Shown one piece after another: positions 52,551 to 59,886 of a DNA stretch of 59,886 nt (positions are counted from its first letter, which is position 1; each line of letters starts with the position of its first letter). The notes beneath the pieces are model-generated. The model had not been told where the DNA came from. It did no database searches and worked only from the letters and a program-made list of their open reading frames with translations. Location: contig JAAHFP010000038.1 of NCBI GenBank assembly GCA_010672925.1, forward strand, positions 1-59,886. Reading direction: 5' to 3'. A program made the translations under genes and the position numbers. This DNA is from Symploca sp. SIO1C2. GTDB taxonomy: Bacteria > Cyanobacteriota > Cyanobacteriia > Cyanobacteriales > Coleofasciculaceae.

Positions 52551-53276
52551 ATGAACGAGGGGCAACTCCAAGAGTTGATTACACAAGTGCAAAATCTGAA
52601 GCTAGAGGTTGCTCAACAAAAGGAAGGAAGCTTGAAATGGGAACAAGTCACGAAAAGCTTGCGGAAATCTATTGATCGACTGCTCTTGGTAATTCCCAGC
52701 TTACCAGGGTTGGCCAAAGATTCTCACCCAGATTATGAGGAAGTGTTATATGAAACCCTAAGTGAAGTCCCTAAGTACATCAGTGACTTTCAGCCACAGC
52801 AGGATTCGATAATAAAGAGTTTCGTGGCATGGATTAACTACAAGTTGCGCTTGAAATACCGGATTACAGAATTGTATTCCCAGGGGAAACAAGTCCGGGT
52901 AACTTCCCTCGATCAGCTGCTGACAGATCAAAGGTATAAATCTTTACTAAACACTAACTTTGCCTACCTTGATTCTCCAGAAGCAGAAACTAGCATTGCC
53001 CAAAGAGTATGGGAATATATTGACCAAGATCCAGAAGGCAAACTGCGAAAGTGTACTCCCCAGCGATACCCGGATTGTAACGCTCAGGCAGTCGCCAAAA
53101 TCTTGTACTCCAGTGAGTCCTATAAAGCTAACGGTCAAGCTAATTTAAAGGTACTAGCTCAACACTTCAATATCCCTTACCAAACATTTTACAGCTATTG
53201 GAAAAAACACTGTCAACCTCTCCTGTCAGAAATTGCCAAGGAGATAGGTAATTCCAAGGAGGACTCTTATGAATAG
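52551..53276 (+). CDS. Sigma-70-like protein of the CHAT/DUF1822 locus
   Basis: 241 residues. The N-terminus is a coiled coil (about 1-35). The middle has sigma-region-2-like helices (IIKSFVAWINYKLRLKYR, SLDQLL). The C-terminal HTH LKVLAQHFNIPYQTFYSYWK resembles region 4. Such divergent sigma-like proteins recur next to DUF1822 and CHAT genes in cyanobacteria. It overlaps the DUF1822 gene by 8 bases, indicating one operon. Whether it binds RNA polymerase is unproven. Confidence 0.72.
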   Translation: MNEGQLQELITQVQNLKLEVAQQKEGSLKWEQVTKSLRKSIDRLLLVIPSLPGLAKDSHPDYEEVLYETLSEVPKYISDFQPQQDSIIKSFVAWINYKLRLKYRITELYSQGKQVRVTSLDQLLTDQRYKSLLNTNFAYLDSPEAETSIAQRVWEYIDQDPEGKLRKCTPQRYPDCNAQAVAKILYSSESYKANGQANLKVLAQHFNIPYQTFYSYWKKHCQPLLSEIAKEIGNSKEDSYE

Positions 53277-54252
53277 TACAGAACTACCAATGGTTAACAT
53301 TCCACTTGCTAGTAAAGCTCATAAACTTGCTGGGCAGTTTGCCGCTGAACAAATTTCTGCGGATAAAAGCAAACAAGTTTATCTAAATACCCTGTCCGTT
53401 TATGCTGTTTCTCGCTATCTCCAACGGCTGCAAGTCGAGACTGACTTGAGTCAAGGAGATAGTTGGAATGCTGGGATGCGACTTTTTTTTGATGTAGCGG
53501 ATTTGGTATTACCAGGTATTGGTAAATTAGAGTGCCGTTGGGTAATGCCTGGGGAGACAGCTTGTGCTTTGCCTCCGGATGTCCCTGAAGACCTAATTGG
53601 TTATTTAGTGGTTCAATTTCCAAAAAGTCTGGCTCAGGCACAGCTACTGGGATTTTACCCTGCTGTTGCTGGCATTAATCCACCGGAGCAAATTAAGCTC
53701 GAAGAACTTAAGTCCAGGGATTTCTTTATTGACCAGATCACTAAGCTAGAAGCTGCAAGAATTCGCCGACGGGAAAGCGTTATACGAGCGAAACGAATCA
53801 ATTTAACCAATGCCAATAATCCTGCTTCTGGGCAACCAAAAGTGGAAGAGAATAACTTAAGCCAATGGTTAAAAGGTATTGCTGAAGAGGGATGGCAGAC
53901 TTTTGAAGAAGTTTTTAGCCCTCCTGTTTTATCTACGGCTTATGCCATGAGGGAAGATACCACCAAGGACTCAAGCGCTATAGTAGTAGCTTTGACTCCT
54001 ATTACCGAACAAAAAGTTCGTGTTTGGATACAACTGCGCTCTTGTGGAGAGAAACTCCTTTTGCCAAAAGACCTTCAGCTAATGATTATCGATCAATCTG
54101 GAGAAATTTTTGAGCAGAAGTCAATGGAACAAGATGGTAACTGCTTAAAAGCCGGAGGGTTTAGTGCTCAGAGGGGAGAACGATTTACTGTCAAAGTGAT
54201 TTTGGGAGATAATAGCTTCACGGAAGATTTTTTCCTCGATCTCTATTCCTGA
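53269..54252 (+). CDS. DUF1822 family protein
   Basis: 327 residues. Starts with VNIPLASKAHKLAGQFAAEQ and KQVYLNTLSVYAVSRYLQRL, the conserved opening of DUF1822, then GKLECRWVMPGE and YLVVQFPKSLAQAQLLGFYP. The C-terminal half (about 215-327) looks like a beta-sandwich. A cyanobacteria-specific family of unknown biochemistry usually paired with sigma-like and CHAT genes, probably as a regulator or substrate. It is translationally linked to the gene before it. Confidence 0.85.
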   Translation: MNSTELPMVNIPLASKAHKLAGQFAAEQISADKSKQVYLNTLSVYAVSRYLQRLQVETDLSQGDSWNAGMRLFFDVADLVLPGIGKLECRWVMPGETACALPPDVPEDLIGYLVVQFPKSLAQAQLLGFYPAVAGINPPEQIKLEELKSRDFFIDQITKLEAARIRRRESVIRAKRINLTNANNPASGQPKVEENNLSQWLKGIAEEGWQTFEEVFSPPVLSTAYAMREDTTKDSSAIVVALTPITEQKVRVWIQLRSCGEKLLLPKDLQLMIIDQSGEIFEQKSMEQDGNCLKAGGFSAQRGERFTVKVILGDNSFTEDFFLDLYS

Positions 54253-54264
54253 AGGAGTAAGGCT

Positions 54265-54777
54265 ATGTGGGTAACTCTCAGTCAAGAGGAATTTGACCCT
54301 CAGCGTGGCTATCGATTTACACTAGAAATCAAAAATGATCATGGAGCAGTTATAGCAAGGAGCAGGGAGAATTGGCTGCCCCCAGCCCCTGAACTAATTC
54401 AGTATTGCCAGCATTGTCGGGAATCGTCTCATAAACTACATCACAGGCAGAATCGTTTGCGTCTGGAAAAATTCGATGATGGTGAAGCAGAAAACCCGAT
54501 TCCCCCTCCCCCTGATTATGAGATGCTCCAAAGACTACGAGAAAGCCATGCTCAAGCAATTGAGCAGCGCAATGATCTAATGAATAATTGGCTTAACTCT
54601 AAGATGTTTAACAAAGTCAAGCAAGCAATTCTAGATCGTTCAATGGAGCAAGACGAAATAGTGGTTTTGATTAGAATAGACAGGGGGGAACTGCAACGGT
54701 TACCTTGGGCAGCCTGGGATTTGGCTCAAAGACGACCAGAACTTGAATTTGCGCTGCTTCCCTTAGAAAATGAATGA
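54265..54777 (+). CDS. N-terminal part of a split CHAT protein
   Basis: 170 residues. An N-terminal beta-rich segment, a Pro-rich linker (PIPPPPDYEMLQRL), a helical region, then VVLIRIDRGELQRLPWAAWD, the strand-helix that directly precedes the caspase fold in cyanobacterial CHAT proteins. The protein then ends (LENE) and the next gene begins in another frame with an ATGA overlap. In fused relatives this part and the protease are one chain, so this is a split or recently frameshifted gene that may still work as a two-chain enzyme. Confidence 0.72.
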   Translation: MWVTLSQEEFDPQRGYRFTLEIKNDHGAVIARSRENWLPPAPELIQYCQHCRESSHKLHHRQNRLRLEKFDDGEAENPIPPPPDYEMLQRLRESHAQAIEQRNDLMNNWLNSKMFNKVKQAILDRSMEQDEIVVLIRIDRGELQRLPWAAWDLAQRRPELEFALLPLENE

Positions 54778-55481
54778 TCTTTTTTCTCAATAAGATTATG
54801 CATAAACCCTTGTCAACTTTTTCACCTACCTCCTTACCCTCTATGTATCGGCTCTTAGCAATTTTAGGCAATAGTCAGGGCATTAATCTTGCAGAAGATG
54901 AACAAAGTTTAAGAAAATTGCCTAATGTTGAGATTGAGTGGCTACGGGAACCTTCAATAAAAAAACTAGTCTCAATCCTATGGAGAAGAGAAAAATGGGA
55001 TATCTTATTTTTTGCTGGACATAGTAGTAGTAAAGAGGATCTGACAACTGGTGATATCGCTATCAACTCCCAGGATAGCTTAAATATTCAGGTATTAAAG
55101 AATCCTTTGAAGCATGTTCAACAAAACGGGCTGAAGTTAGCAATTTTCAACTCCTGTGATGGTTTGGGCTTGGCCAACGCTCTCGCCGATTTAGGAGTTC
55201 CATATATTATTGTTATGCGGGAATCAATTCCAGATAAAGTAGCCCAATATTTTTTAAGGTTTTTTCTTGAAGAATTTTCAACAGGAATTCCTTTATATAA
55301 AGCATTCCGCCGAGCTAGAGAACAGTTAAAATATTTAGAGTATCCCGGCGCAGTTCAAATACCAGTAATTGTTCAACATATTACGGCTCAACCTTTAATT
55401 TGGCCACAACGTCAATACCAAGACAAGATTAAAGATTTTGATGAGCAAATTACAGAAAAGTGCAAAATTACCTATAATTGA
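54774..55481 (+). CDS. CHAT-domain cysteine protease, shortened
   Basis: 235 residues. Caspase-like CHAT fold. YRLLAILGNSQGINL opens the domain, the catalytic His is in WDILFFAGHSSS and the catalytic Cys in AIFNSCDGLGLANAL; IIVMRESIPDKVAQYFL follows. The tail KIKDFDEQITEKCK resembles the very end of the next gene product, and the membrane and helical region of that product is missing, so this looks like an internally deleted duplicate. It overlaps the preceding gene by 4 bases. Confidence 0.85.
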   Translation: MIFFLNKIMHKPLSTFSPTSLPSMYRLLAILGNSQGINLAEDEQSLRKLPNVEIEWLREPSIKKLVSILWRREKWDILFFAGHSSSKEDLTTGDIAINSQDSLNIQVLKNPLKHVQQNGLKLAIFNSCDGLGLANALADLGVPYIIVMRESIPDKVAQYFLRFFLEEFSTGIPLYKAFRRAREQLKYLEYPGAVQIPVIVQHITAQPLIWPQRQYQDKIKDFDEQITEKCKITYN

Positions 55482-55577
55482 TAATCAAAATGCTAGATAA
55501 ATTAGTAACAATCACAAAATGTCAAAAACTAGGTTATTTGAAATTGATACAATGTTACATCATGCTTCCAGTAGCAA

Positions 55578-56861
55578 ATGAATGATCTTTTTTTCAATAA
55601 GATTATGCATAAATCTTTGCCAACTGTCTCTACCACATACTTACCCTTTAGGTTGCGACTATTAGCCATTTTAGGAAATAGTGAAGGTCTCAATCTGGAA
55701 GAAGATGTACAAAGTTTAAGGAAATTAGGGAATATTGTTGAGATTAAGTTACTAGAGGAGCCTTCAATAAAAGAATTATACCGAATACTGTGGAGAGAAA
55801 AGTGGGATATATTATTTTTTGCTGGACATAGTGATAGTGAAGAAGACTTAAAAACTGGTAGTATTGCGATCAACTCCCAGGAGAGCCTCAATCTTCAGCA
55901 GTTAAAATTTACTTTAAGAAATGCTCGACAAAATGGTCTCAAGTTAGCAATTTTCAACTCCTGTGATGGTTTGGGCTTAGCCAATGCTCTGGTGGATTTA
56001 CGAATTCCCTATATTATTGTGATGCGGGAGCCAGTGCCAGACCAAGTTGCCCAGGAGTTTTTAGAGCTTTTTCTGCAGAAGTTTTCTAAAGGAATATCTT
56101 TACACAAAGCCTTCCGCAAAGCTAGAGAACAACTGGAGTATTTAGAGCATACAGAATATCCTGGTGCAACTCTAATACCGGAAATTGTCCAACATCCTAC
56201 AGCTCAACCTTTAATTTGGTCACAAGATCCTACAGGCCAGCCTGAGCAAACGGCAACCCTTGTCTGGTGGAAACAATATCGAAAGATAGCATTAGCAACA
56301 GCCCTGTTGTTGGGAGTAGTTGCTTCAGCTTTGGCTGTGTCTCCCTACAGTGAGTTTTTATGTGAGCCCCTAGGTAACTGTAGTGTTAGAGTAACGGAAC
56401 GTAGCATTACTAAGACTCTTGGAGAAGTGACTAACCTAAATGATGCAGTTCAATCGATTGCAGACATTGAAGAAACACTGAATATCTTAAACTCTATAGC
56501 AAACAAAATCAATACTCTTGCTCCTGAAAATCAAGTTTCTAAAGATTATTTTTATCTACAAACTACCGTAGAACGCCGTTTAGAGAAGGAATACAATAAC
56601 CAGCAGCTACTGAAAGAAACTGAAAAAATTGCACAGCAAGTAAGGGATGACACCAACCAATACTCAACGGTTGATGAAATGAGAATGGCAATTAGAGATT
56701 TATTAATAGCTAGACAAAAATTACAAACGATTAAACCTGATTCATTGTTTTACAGTCAGGCACAAAAACTGCAACAAAACTATGATAGTAGAGTTGAAGC
56801 TATTGAAAAAGAAATCGCAGAAAGGTGCAAATTCCCAGTTAATTGGCAACCAAGATGCTAG
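55578..56861 (+). CDS. CHAT-domain cysteine protease with TM anchor and C-terminal helical domain
   Basis: 427 residues. CHAT domain (about 15-215) with His in DILFFAGHSDS and Cys in AIFNSCDGLGLANAL. One TM segment (ALATALLLGVVASALAV, about 238-256). The remaining 170 residues are a helical, probably extracytoplasmic region with Cys pairs (FLCEPLGNC). The first 15 codons match the start region of the preceding gene almost exactly (ATGAATGATCTTTTTT, then CATAAA), marking the tandem duplication. It could relay a cytoplasmic protease state to the envelope or the reverse. Confidence 0.87.
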   Translation: MNDLFFNKIMHKSLPTVSTTYLPFRLRLLAILGNSEGLNLEEDVQSLRKLGNIVEIKLLEEPSIKELYRILWREKWDILFFAGHSDSEEDLKTGSIAINSQESLNLQQLKFTLRNARQNGLKLAIFNSCDGLGLANALVDLRIPYIIVMREPVPDQVAQEFLELFLQKFSKGISLHKAFRKAREQLEYLEHTEYPGATLIPEIVQHPTAQPLIWSQDPTGQPEQTATLVWWKQYRKIALATALLLGVVASALAVSPYSEFLCEPLGNCSVRVTERSITKTLGEVTNLNDAVQSIADIEETLNILNSIANKINTLAPENQVSKDYFYLQTTVERRLEKEYNNQQLLKETEKIAQQVRDDTNQYSTVDEMRMAIRDLLIARQKLQTIKPDSLFYSQAQKLQQNYDSRVEAIEKEIAERCKFPVNWQPRC

Positions 56862-56882
56862 ATAAATTATAATAGGATTACC

Positions 56883-57428
56883 ATGAGTAAAAAAGTTGTT
56901 ACCTCAATATTTACAGCTCTTGTTGCGGTTACAGGAGTTACAGTTGCTACTGCTCAATCAAGTTTGTCTCAAGAGCGAAATCGTGTCAACTTTTCTTGTA
57001 ACTACAGCGGTATTCACCCAGTAACTAAAGCTCCAACTCCGGTAACAATAGCACGAGGTCCGATAGGAGAAATTCCAGTAATTTATTGGATACGCTCTAT
57101 GGGTGGTTATAGCCCAGAGCAACGATGCAATATTGTATCCAGTCAATTCGACCGCTTGCAAAAAACAGGTGATTTAGAGTATATAACCCACGGGTATAGA
57201 AGCGGACTACCCGTTATTTGCACAGCAAATTATAATGGAGGTCCTTGTGTGAATCAGCTCTTTACCTTGCACCCTCGAGATAATCCCAGAGAAGTTTTAG
57301 AAACATTGTTAGGAATTCAAAATCTTGCTACAGAGGCAGCGTTTATGGGAGGAGCCGTTCAAAATGTAAACGGCACTTACTATATTGATTTACCCCTCTT
57401 CCTTGATTACAAGATTGGAGAACAGTAA
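56883..57428 (+). CDS. COP23-domain secreted protein
   Basis: 181 residues. Signal peptide MSKKVVTSIFTALVAVTGVT with cleavage near VATAQ. The mature part shows the COP23 pattern: FSCNYSG, PVIYWIRSMGGYSPEQRCN, CTANYNGGPCVNQLFTL and NPREVLETLLGI, with four Cys likely paired outside the cytoplasm. COP23 was described as a circadian-oscillating, membrane-associated protein; its biochemical role is unknown. It starts 21 bases after the CHAT-TM gene, so is likely in the same operon. Confidence 0.85.
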   Translation: MSKKVVTSIFTALVAVTGVTVATAQSSLSQERNRVNFSCNYSGIHPVTKAPTPVTIARGPIGEIPVIYWIRSMGGYSPEQRCNIVSSQFDRLQKTGDLEYITHGYRSGLPVICTANYNGGPCVNQLFTLHPRDNPREVLETLLGIQNLATEAAFMGGAVQNVNGTYYIDLPLFLDYKIGEQ

Positions 57429-57689
57429 AACGAAAATTATCTTAATCTTTCAGAGTAGTGTCGTGGCACACCTAAAAATCTAGGTTGGGTGGAAGCAAAG
57501 TGTAACCCAACACAATGTACTCTGACCTTGAGTTACGCGATCGCTTTAGCTAACCTACGGTTCTACGGTTTTAGCTTAGAGGTGAAAAATGAGTTAGTGG
57601 GGCATATTGTGTTGGGTTTCGTTCCTCAACCCAACCTACAGTTCTACGGTTCTCTACGGTTTTAGTCAAACGCAACAGATAGACTTGAT
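57429..57689. repeat. Intergenic region with paired palindromic repeats
   Basis: Holds two TTGGGT...ACCCAA palindromes (57481-57514 and 57610-57639) and a HIP1 site (GCGATCGC near 57538). The segment TGTCGTGGCACACCTAAAAA matches sequence after the second protease (about 59648-59667). No gene. May mark a boundary between transcripts. Confidence 0.6.
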
Positions 57690-58607
57690 ATGAATAAGTG
57701 CTCCCATACGGTATGTTTTTTGAGTATTTTTTTGATAGCCGGACTACCAAAAATGACGGTTCATGCGGGATTTGCTACCCCAGGAATTGCGACAAAACAA
57801 GTTCCTACTCAGTCACCAACTTCTCAACTAGAAGAACTAGCTAAGACAGTTACAGTTAAAGTCATACGACAAGATGGAGTTTGGGGTTCTGGTATTATAG
57901 TTCAACAGCAAGACTCCTCCTATATAGTACTCACCAATGAACATGTGGTGAAAAATGGGCAACTATATACTATTGAGCATCATAATGGCCAGAAGTACCA
58001 AGCTCAACTGTTACAAACTGCCAATTTTAACGGTAATGATTTAGCACTGCTGAAATTTGAGAGTGCAGCAAGCTATGAAGTTGCCTCACTAAAGCATTCA
58101 TCCAGCTTAAAAGAAAATGAGGAAGTTTTTATGGCAGGATATCCCCTGGACTTTAAAGAATCTGATGCTAGGGGATTTTCCTTCAGGTCTGGACGCATTA
58201 CTTTTTTGGGTATGGATAGACCCCTCAAGGGAGGGTATCAGCTAGGAACTTCCCATCAAATCCAAAAAGGCATGTCAGGAGGACCTCTGCTCAACAGTCA
58301 AGGCAACGTGGTTGGTATTAATGGTAGGCATATGCCTCTATGGGGACCATCTTGTCCATACGAGTACCAAGATGGCTCTTTAGCTTGTGATGCTTTGCCA
58401 GAACCACGTCCTCTTAGCTGGACAATTCCGATTGAAACCTTTGTATTTCAAGCTTCTGAGTCTCTTGGGATATCTCTCCCAAGACCAGGAGAATTGAGAA
58501 TTGAGAATTGGAAACAGGAATACAACTCGACAACCAACAATGAAGCACAACTACAAAACACTCGTACTGGTTTTAGGTACAGTTTTAGGATTTTTGGGTA
58601 CAAATAA
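57690..58607 (+). CDS. Secreted trypsin-like serine protease
   Basis: 305 residues. Signal peptide at the N-terminus (MNKCSHTVCFLSIFLIAG). Trypsin-2-type fold with the triad visible: His in VLTNEHVVKNG (about 88), Asp in NGNDLALLKFES (about 115) and Ser in IQKGMSGGPLLNS (about 195). An extra Cys-containing loop (GPSCPYEYQDGSLACDA) follows the Ser. No PDZ domain, so not a standard DegP. Its end overlaps the next gene start by 68 bases. Confidence 0.88.
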   Translation: MNKCSHTVCFLSIFLIAGLPKMTVHAGFATPGIATKQVPTQSPTSQLEELAKTVTVKVIRQDGVWGSGIIVQQQDSSYIVLTNEHVVKNGQLYTIEHHNGQKYQAQLLQTANFNGNDLALLKFESAASYEVASLKHSSSLKENEEVFMAGYPLDFKESDARGFSFRSGRITFLGMDRPLKGGYQLGTSHQIQKGMSGGPLLNSQGNVVGINGRHMPLWGPSCPYEYQDGSLACDALPEPRPLSWTIPIETFVFQASESLGISLPRPGELRIENWKQEYNSTTNNEAQLQNTRTGFRYSFRIFGYK

Positions 58608-59636
58608 TTTAGCAGCTTCTTCGCCAACAGTTCCTAGATCGGTTGAAGAGCACGCTCAACAAATAACTGTTTTATTAAGTAAAGACAGACTTTTCAGTAG
58701 TTCCAGAAATAAATCCTTCCTGGGTTCCGGTGCAATTATTGGCAAAACTGGTAACACTTACTATATTTTGACCGCAGAACATACTATCCCCAACCTGTCA
58801 GTAGAGGAATATCAAGTAACAACTTACGATAAAAAACAGCATAAAATTGACAAAATATTAAAAGCTCCAGGTGAATTAGACCTAGCTGTATTAAGTTTTA
58901 CTAGCAAGGAAAACTATAAAGTTGCCAGTATCGGAGACTCTAATCAAGTTGAGTCAGGTAGTGAAATTTATCTCTCTGGCTGGCGAGGATTACCGGCATC
59001 AGGAGAAGAACAGCAATACCTAGTAAACGCCGGTACAGTAGCTAACCCCCTCAATATTCTATTAGGGGAGCATTTATTGGTGTTAGCTTAACCTACACCA
59101 ATGGAACCCATAAGAAAATGAGCGGTGGAGCCTTAATAAATAAGGATAACTGCTTGATTGGCACACACACAAGGTCTCGTGCCTTTGGTGCGTCAAGAAG
59201 TGCAGGTATTCCTGTAAATACAGCTCTTACTTTTTTAACTTTCCTTAATGCATTATCAACTGATAGACAGTCACCGATACCCACTATCACTGTGGAAAAC
59301 TGTGACAATAATACTTTGGATGCTGACGCCAGTAATCTTCTGATTAACATTTGCAATTCTTATAATAGTTCCCCCTATCAGCAACAGGCTCTGTTGTGGC
59401 TAGATGATCAGCTCAGCAACCACCTTACAGAGGGAGAATTAACACGATTTTATAGGAAATTTCGTAATTTTGATATTTTCGGGAATAGACCTTCAGAAGC
59501 CAAAAACTTGATTAATATTTGCAAGTCTTACCGTAACAAAGTACATCAAGATAAAGCATTGAGGTTTCTACAACAGAAAATCGAGCCGGAAACAATCAGT
59601 ACTTTTGTAGAAAAGTGGTTTACAAAAAGTAGCTGA
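58540..59636 (+). pseudogene. Second trypsin-like protease, interrupted by a frameshift
   Basis: The ATG at 58540 encodes a signal peptide (MKHNYKTLVLVLGTVLGFLG) and a protease domain with His in ILTAEHTIPN and Asp in GELDLAVLSFTS. The frame stops at 59091 after a meaningless tail (GEHLLVLA). Shifting frame at about 59058-59066 restores GAFIGVSLTYTNGTHKKMSGGALINK with the catalytic Ser, and reads on to 59636 through a helical C-terminal region absent from the first protease. A one-base indel explains this; real mutation, programmed frameshift or sequencing error cannot be told apart here. Confidence 0.82.
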
Positions 59637-59719
59637 ACAGTTGTAGTGTCGTGGCATACATAAAAATCTGGAATAGTAGGTCGGGTGGAAGTAGTGAAAC
59701 CTAACAAAATATGCTCAAC

Positions 59720-59749
59720 TGTTGGGTCTCGTTGCCTCGACCCAACCTA
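59720..59749. repeat. Dispersed palindrome TGTTGGGTCTC...GACCCAACCTA
   Basis: Complement of the repeat at 51719-51748, nearly base for base. It lies downstream of the broken protease and could serve as a transcript end. Confidence 0.7.
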
Positions 59750-59775
59750 TATTTATTAACTGGAGTTTAGACTAG

Positions 59776-59886
59776 TTAGGAGTGCGAAACTCCAAAGTCT
59801 GATAGTCCGCAAGATAAAAAATCAATCAATTCAGTCAATGGTGTCCCAAGAATACGTACAATTGCCAAGTCTAAGAGAGGCAGCGC
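59776..59886 (-). CDS. Possible C-terminal end of a gene entering from the right edge
   Basis: An open frame of 36 codons from the window edge to TAA (complement at 59776-59778), reading ...LDLAIVRILGTPLTELIDFL... No family recognised. It may be a true 3' end or chance. Confidence 0.3.
   Translation of the reverse strand, partial: ALPLLDLAIVRILGTPLTELIDFLSCGLSDFGVSHS

Overview
The window looks like a chromosomal segment of a filamentous, secondary-metabolite-rich cyanobacterium. Lineage markers are ndhO, a DUF3155 protein, a COP23 protein, a GerMN lipoprotein, SufR with a sufBCDS operon, many HIP1 octamers (GCGATCGC) and abundant 7-bp and 9-bp tandem repeats. I cannot name the genus from sequence alone. 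I recognised no rRNA, tRNA or CRISPR array.

Layout. 0-6 kb: partial pyrB, a GerMN lipoprotein, a vMAP-type ATPase, a GDP-mannose dehydratase, an anti-sigma-type ATPase, ndhO and a small unknown gene. 6.5-31 kb: three very large paralogous NRPS genes in tandem on the minus strand (called NRPS-A 30859-23768, NRPS-B 23161-15893, NRPS-C 13578-6487), each preceded by a related leader. The 3' stump of a fourth copy lies at 13775-13990, followed on the opposite strand by a gene for an OvoA-type sulfoxide synthase. A sodium/solute symporter sits upstream of NRPS-A. 32-37 kb: SLH protein, GAF histidine kinase, DUF3155 protein, decayed sufR fragments and a HIT protein. 37-44 kb: a minus-strand set of PNP-NB-ARC STAND protein, ENPP-type phosphodiesterase and TPR protein, then a divergent multi-TM protein and a PIN toxin-antitoxin pair. 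43.8-49.9 kb: sufR divergent from sufBCDS with two SufR-type operators. 50-52.5 kb: ParD-like protein, Uma2 protein, tiny lipoprotein, a TIR element and a minisatellite. 52.5-59.6 kb: sigma-like factor, DUF1822 protein, split CHAT protein, CHAT-TM protein, COP23 protein and two trypsin-like proteases, the second broken by a frameshift.

Most interesting system: the NRPS array. Each gene has the order A-NMT-PCP-C-A-PCP-TE, begins in a relic C-A linker with no N-terminal C domain, and carries its own thioesterase. Each should therefore make and release its own N-methylated dipeptide. By-eye specificity codes suggest N-Me-Val-Gly for A, sarcosine plus a possibly His-like residue for B, and a Pro-like residue plus a Glu-like residue for C. 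Flanking sequence is nearly identical between paralogues while the adenylation cores differ, as expected if substrate cores are swapped between cassettes. The OvoA-like enzyme, a histidine-using family, may modify a thio-histidine unit. That last link is inference.

A second theme is mobile and repeat DNA. A non-autonomous element family with about 23-bp inverted termini and 9-bp target duplications is present in three copies (1549-1696, 23359-23763, 35704-35789). Two copies carry a tandem-repeat core, and one copy has its empty site preserved at 13771-13779. Repeats have also entered the NRPS reading frames without breaking them.

The CHAT/COP23/trypsin locus looks like a two-compartment protease system, with a caspase-like enzyme in the cytoplasm and at the membrane and secreted serine proteases outside.
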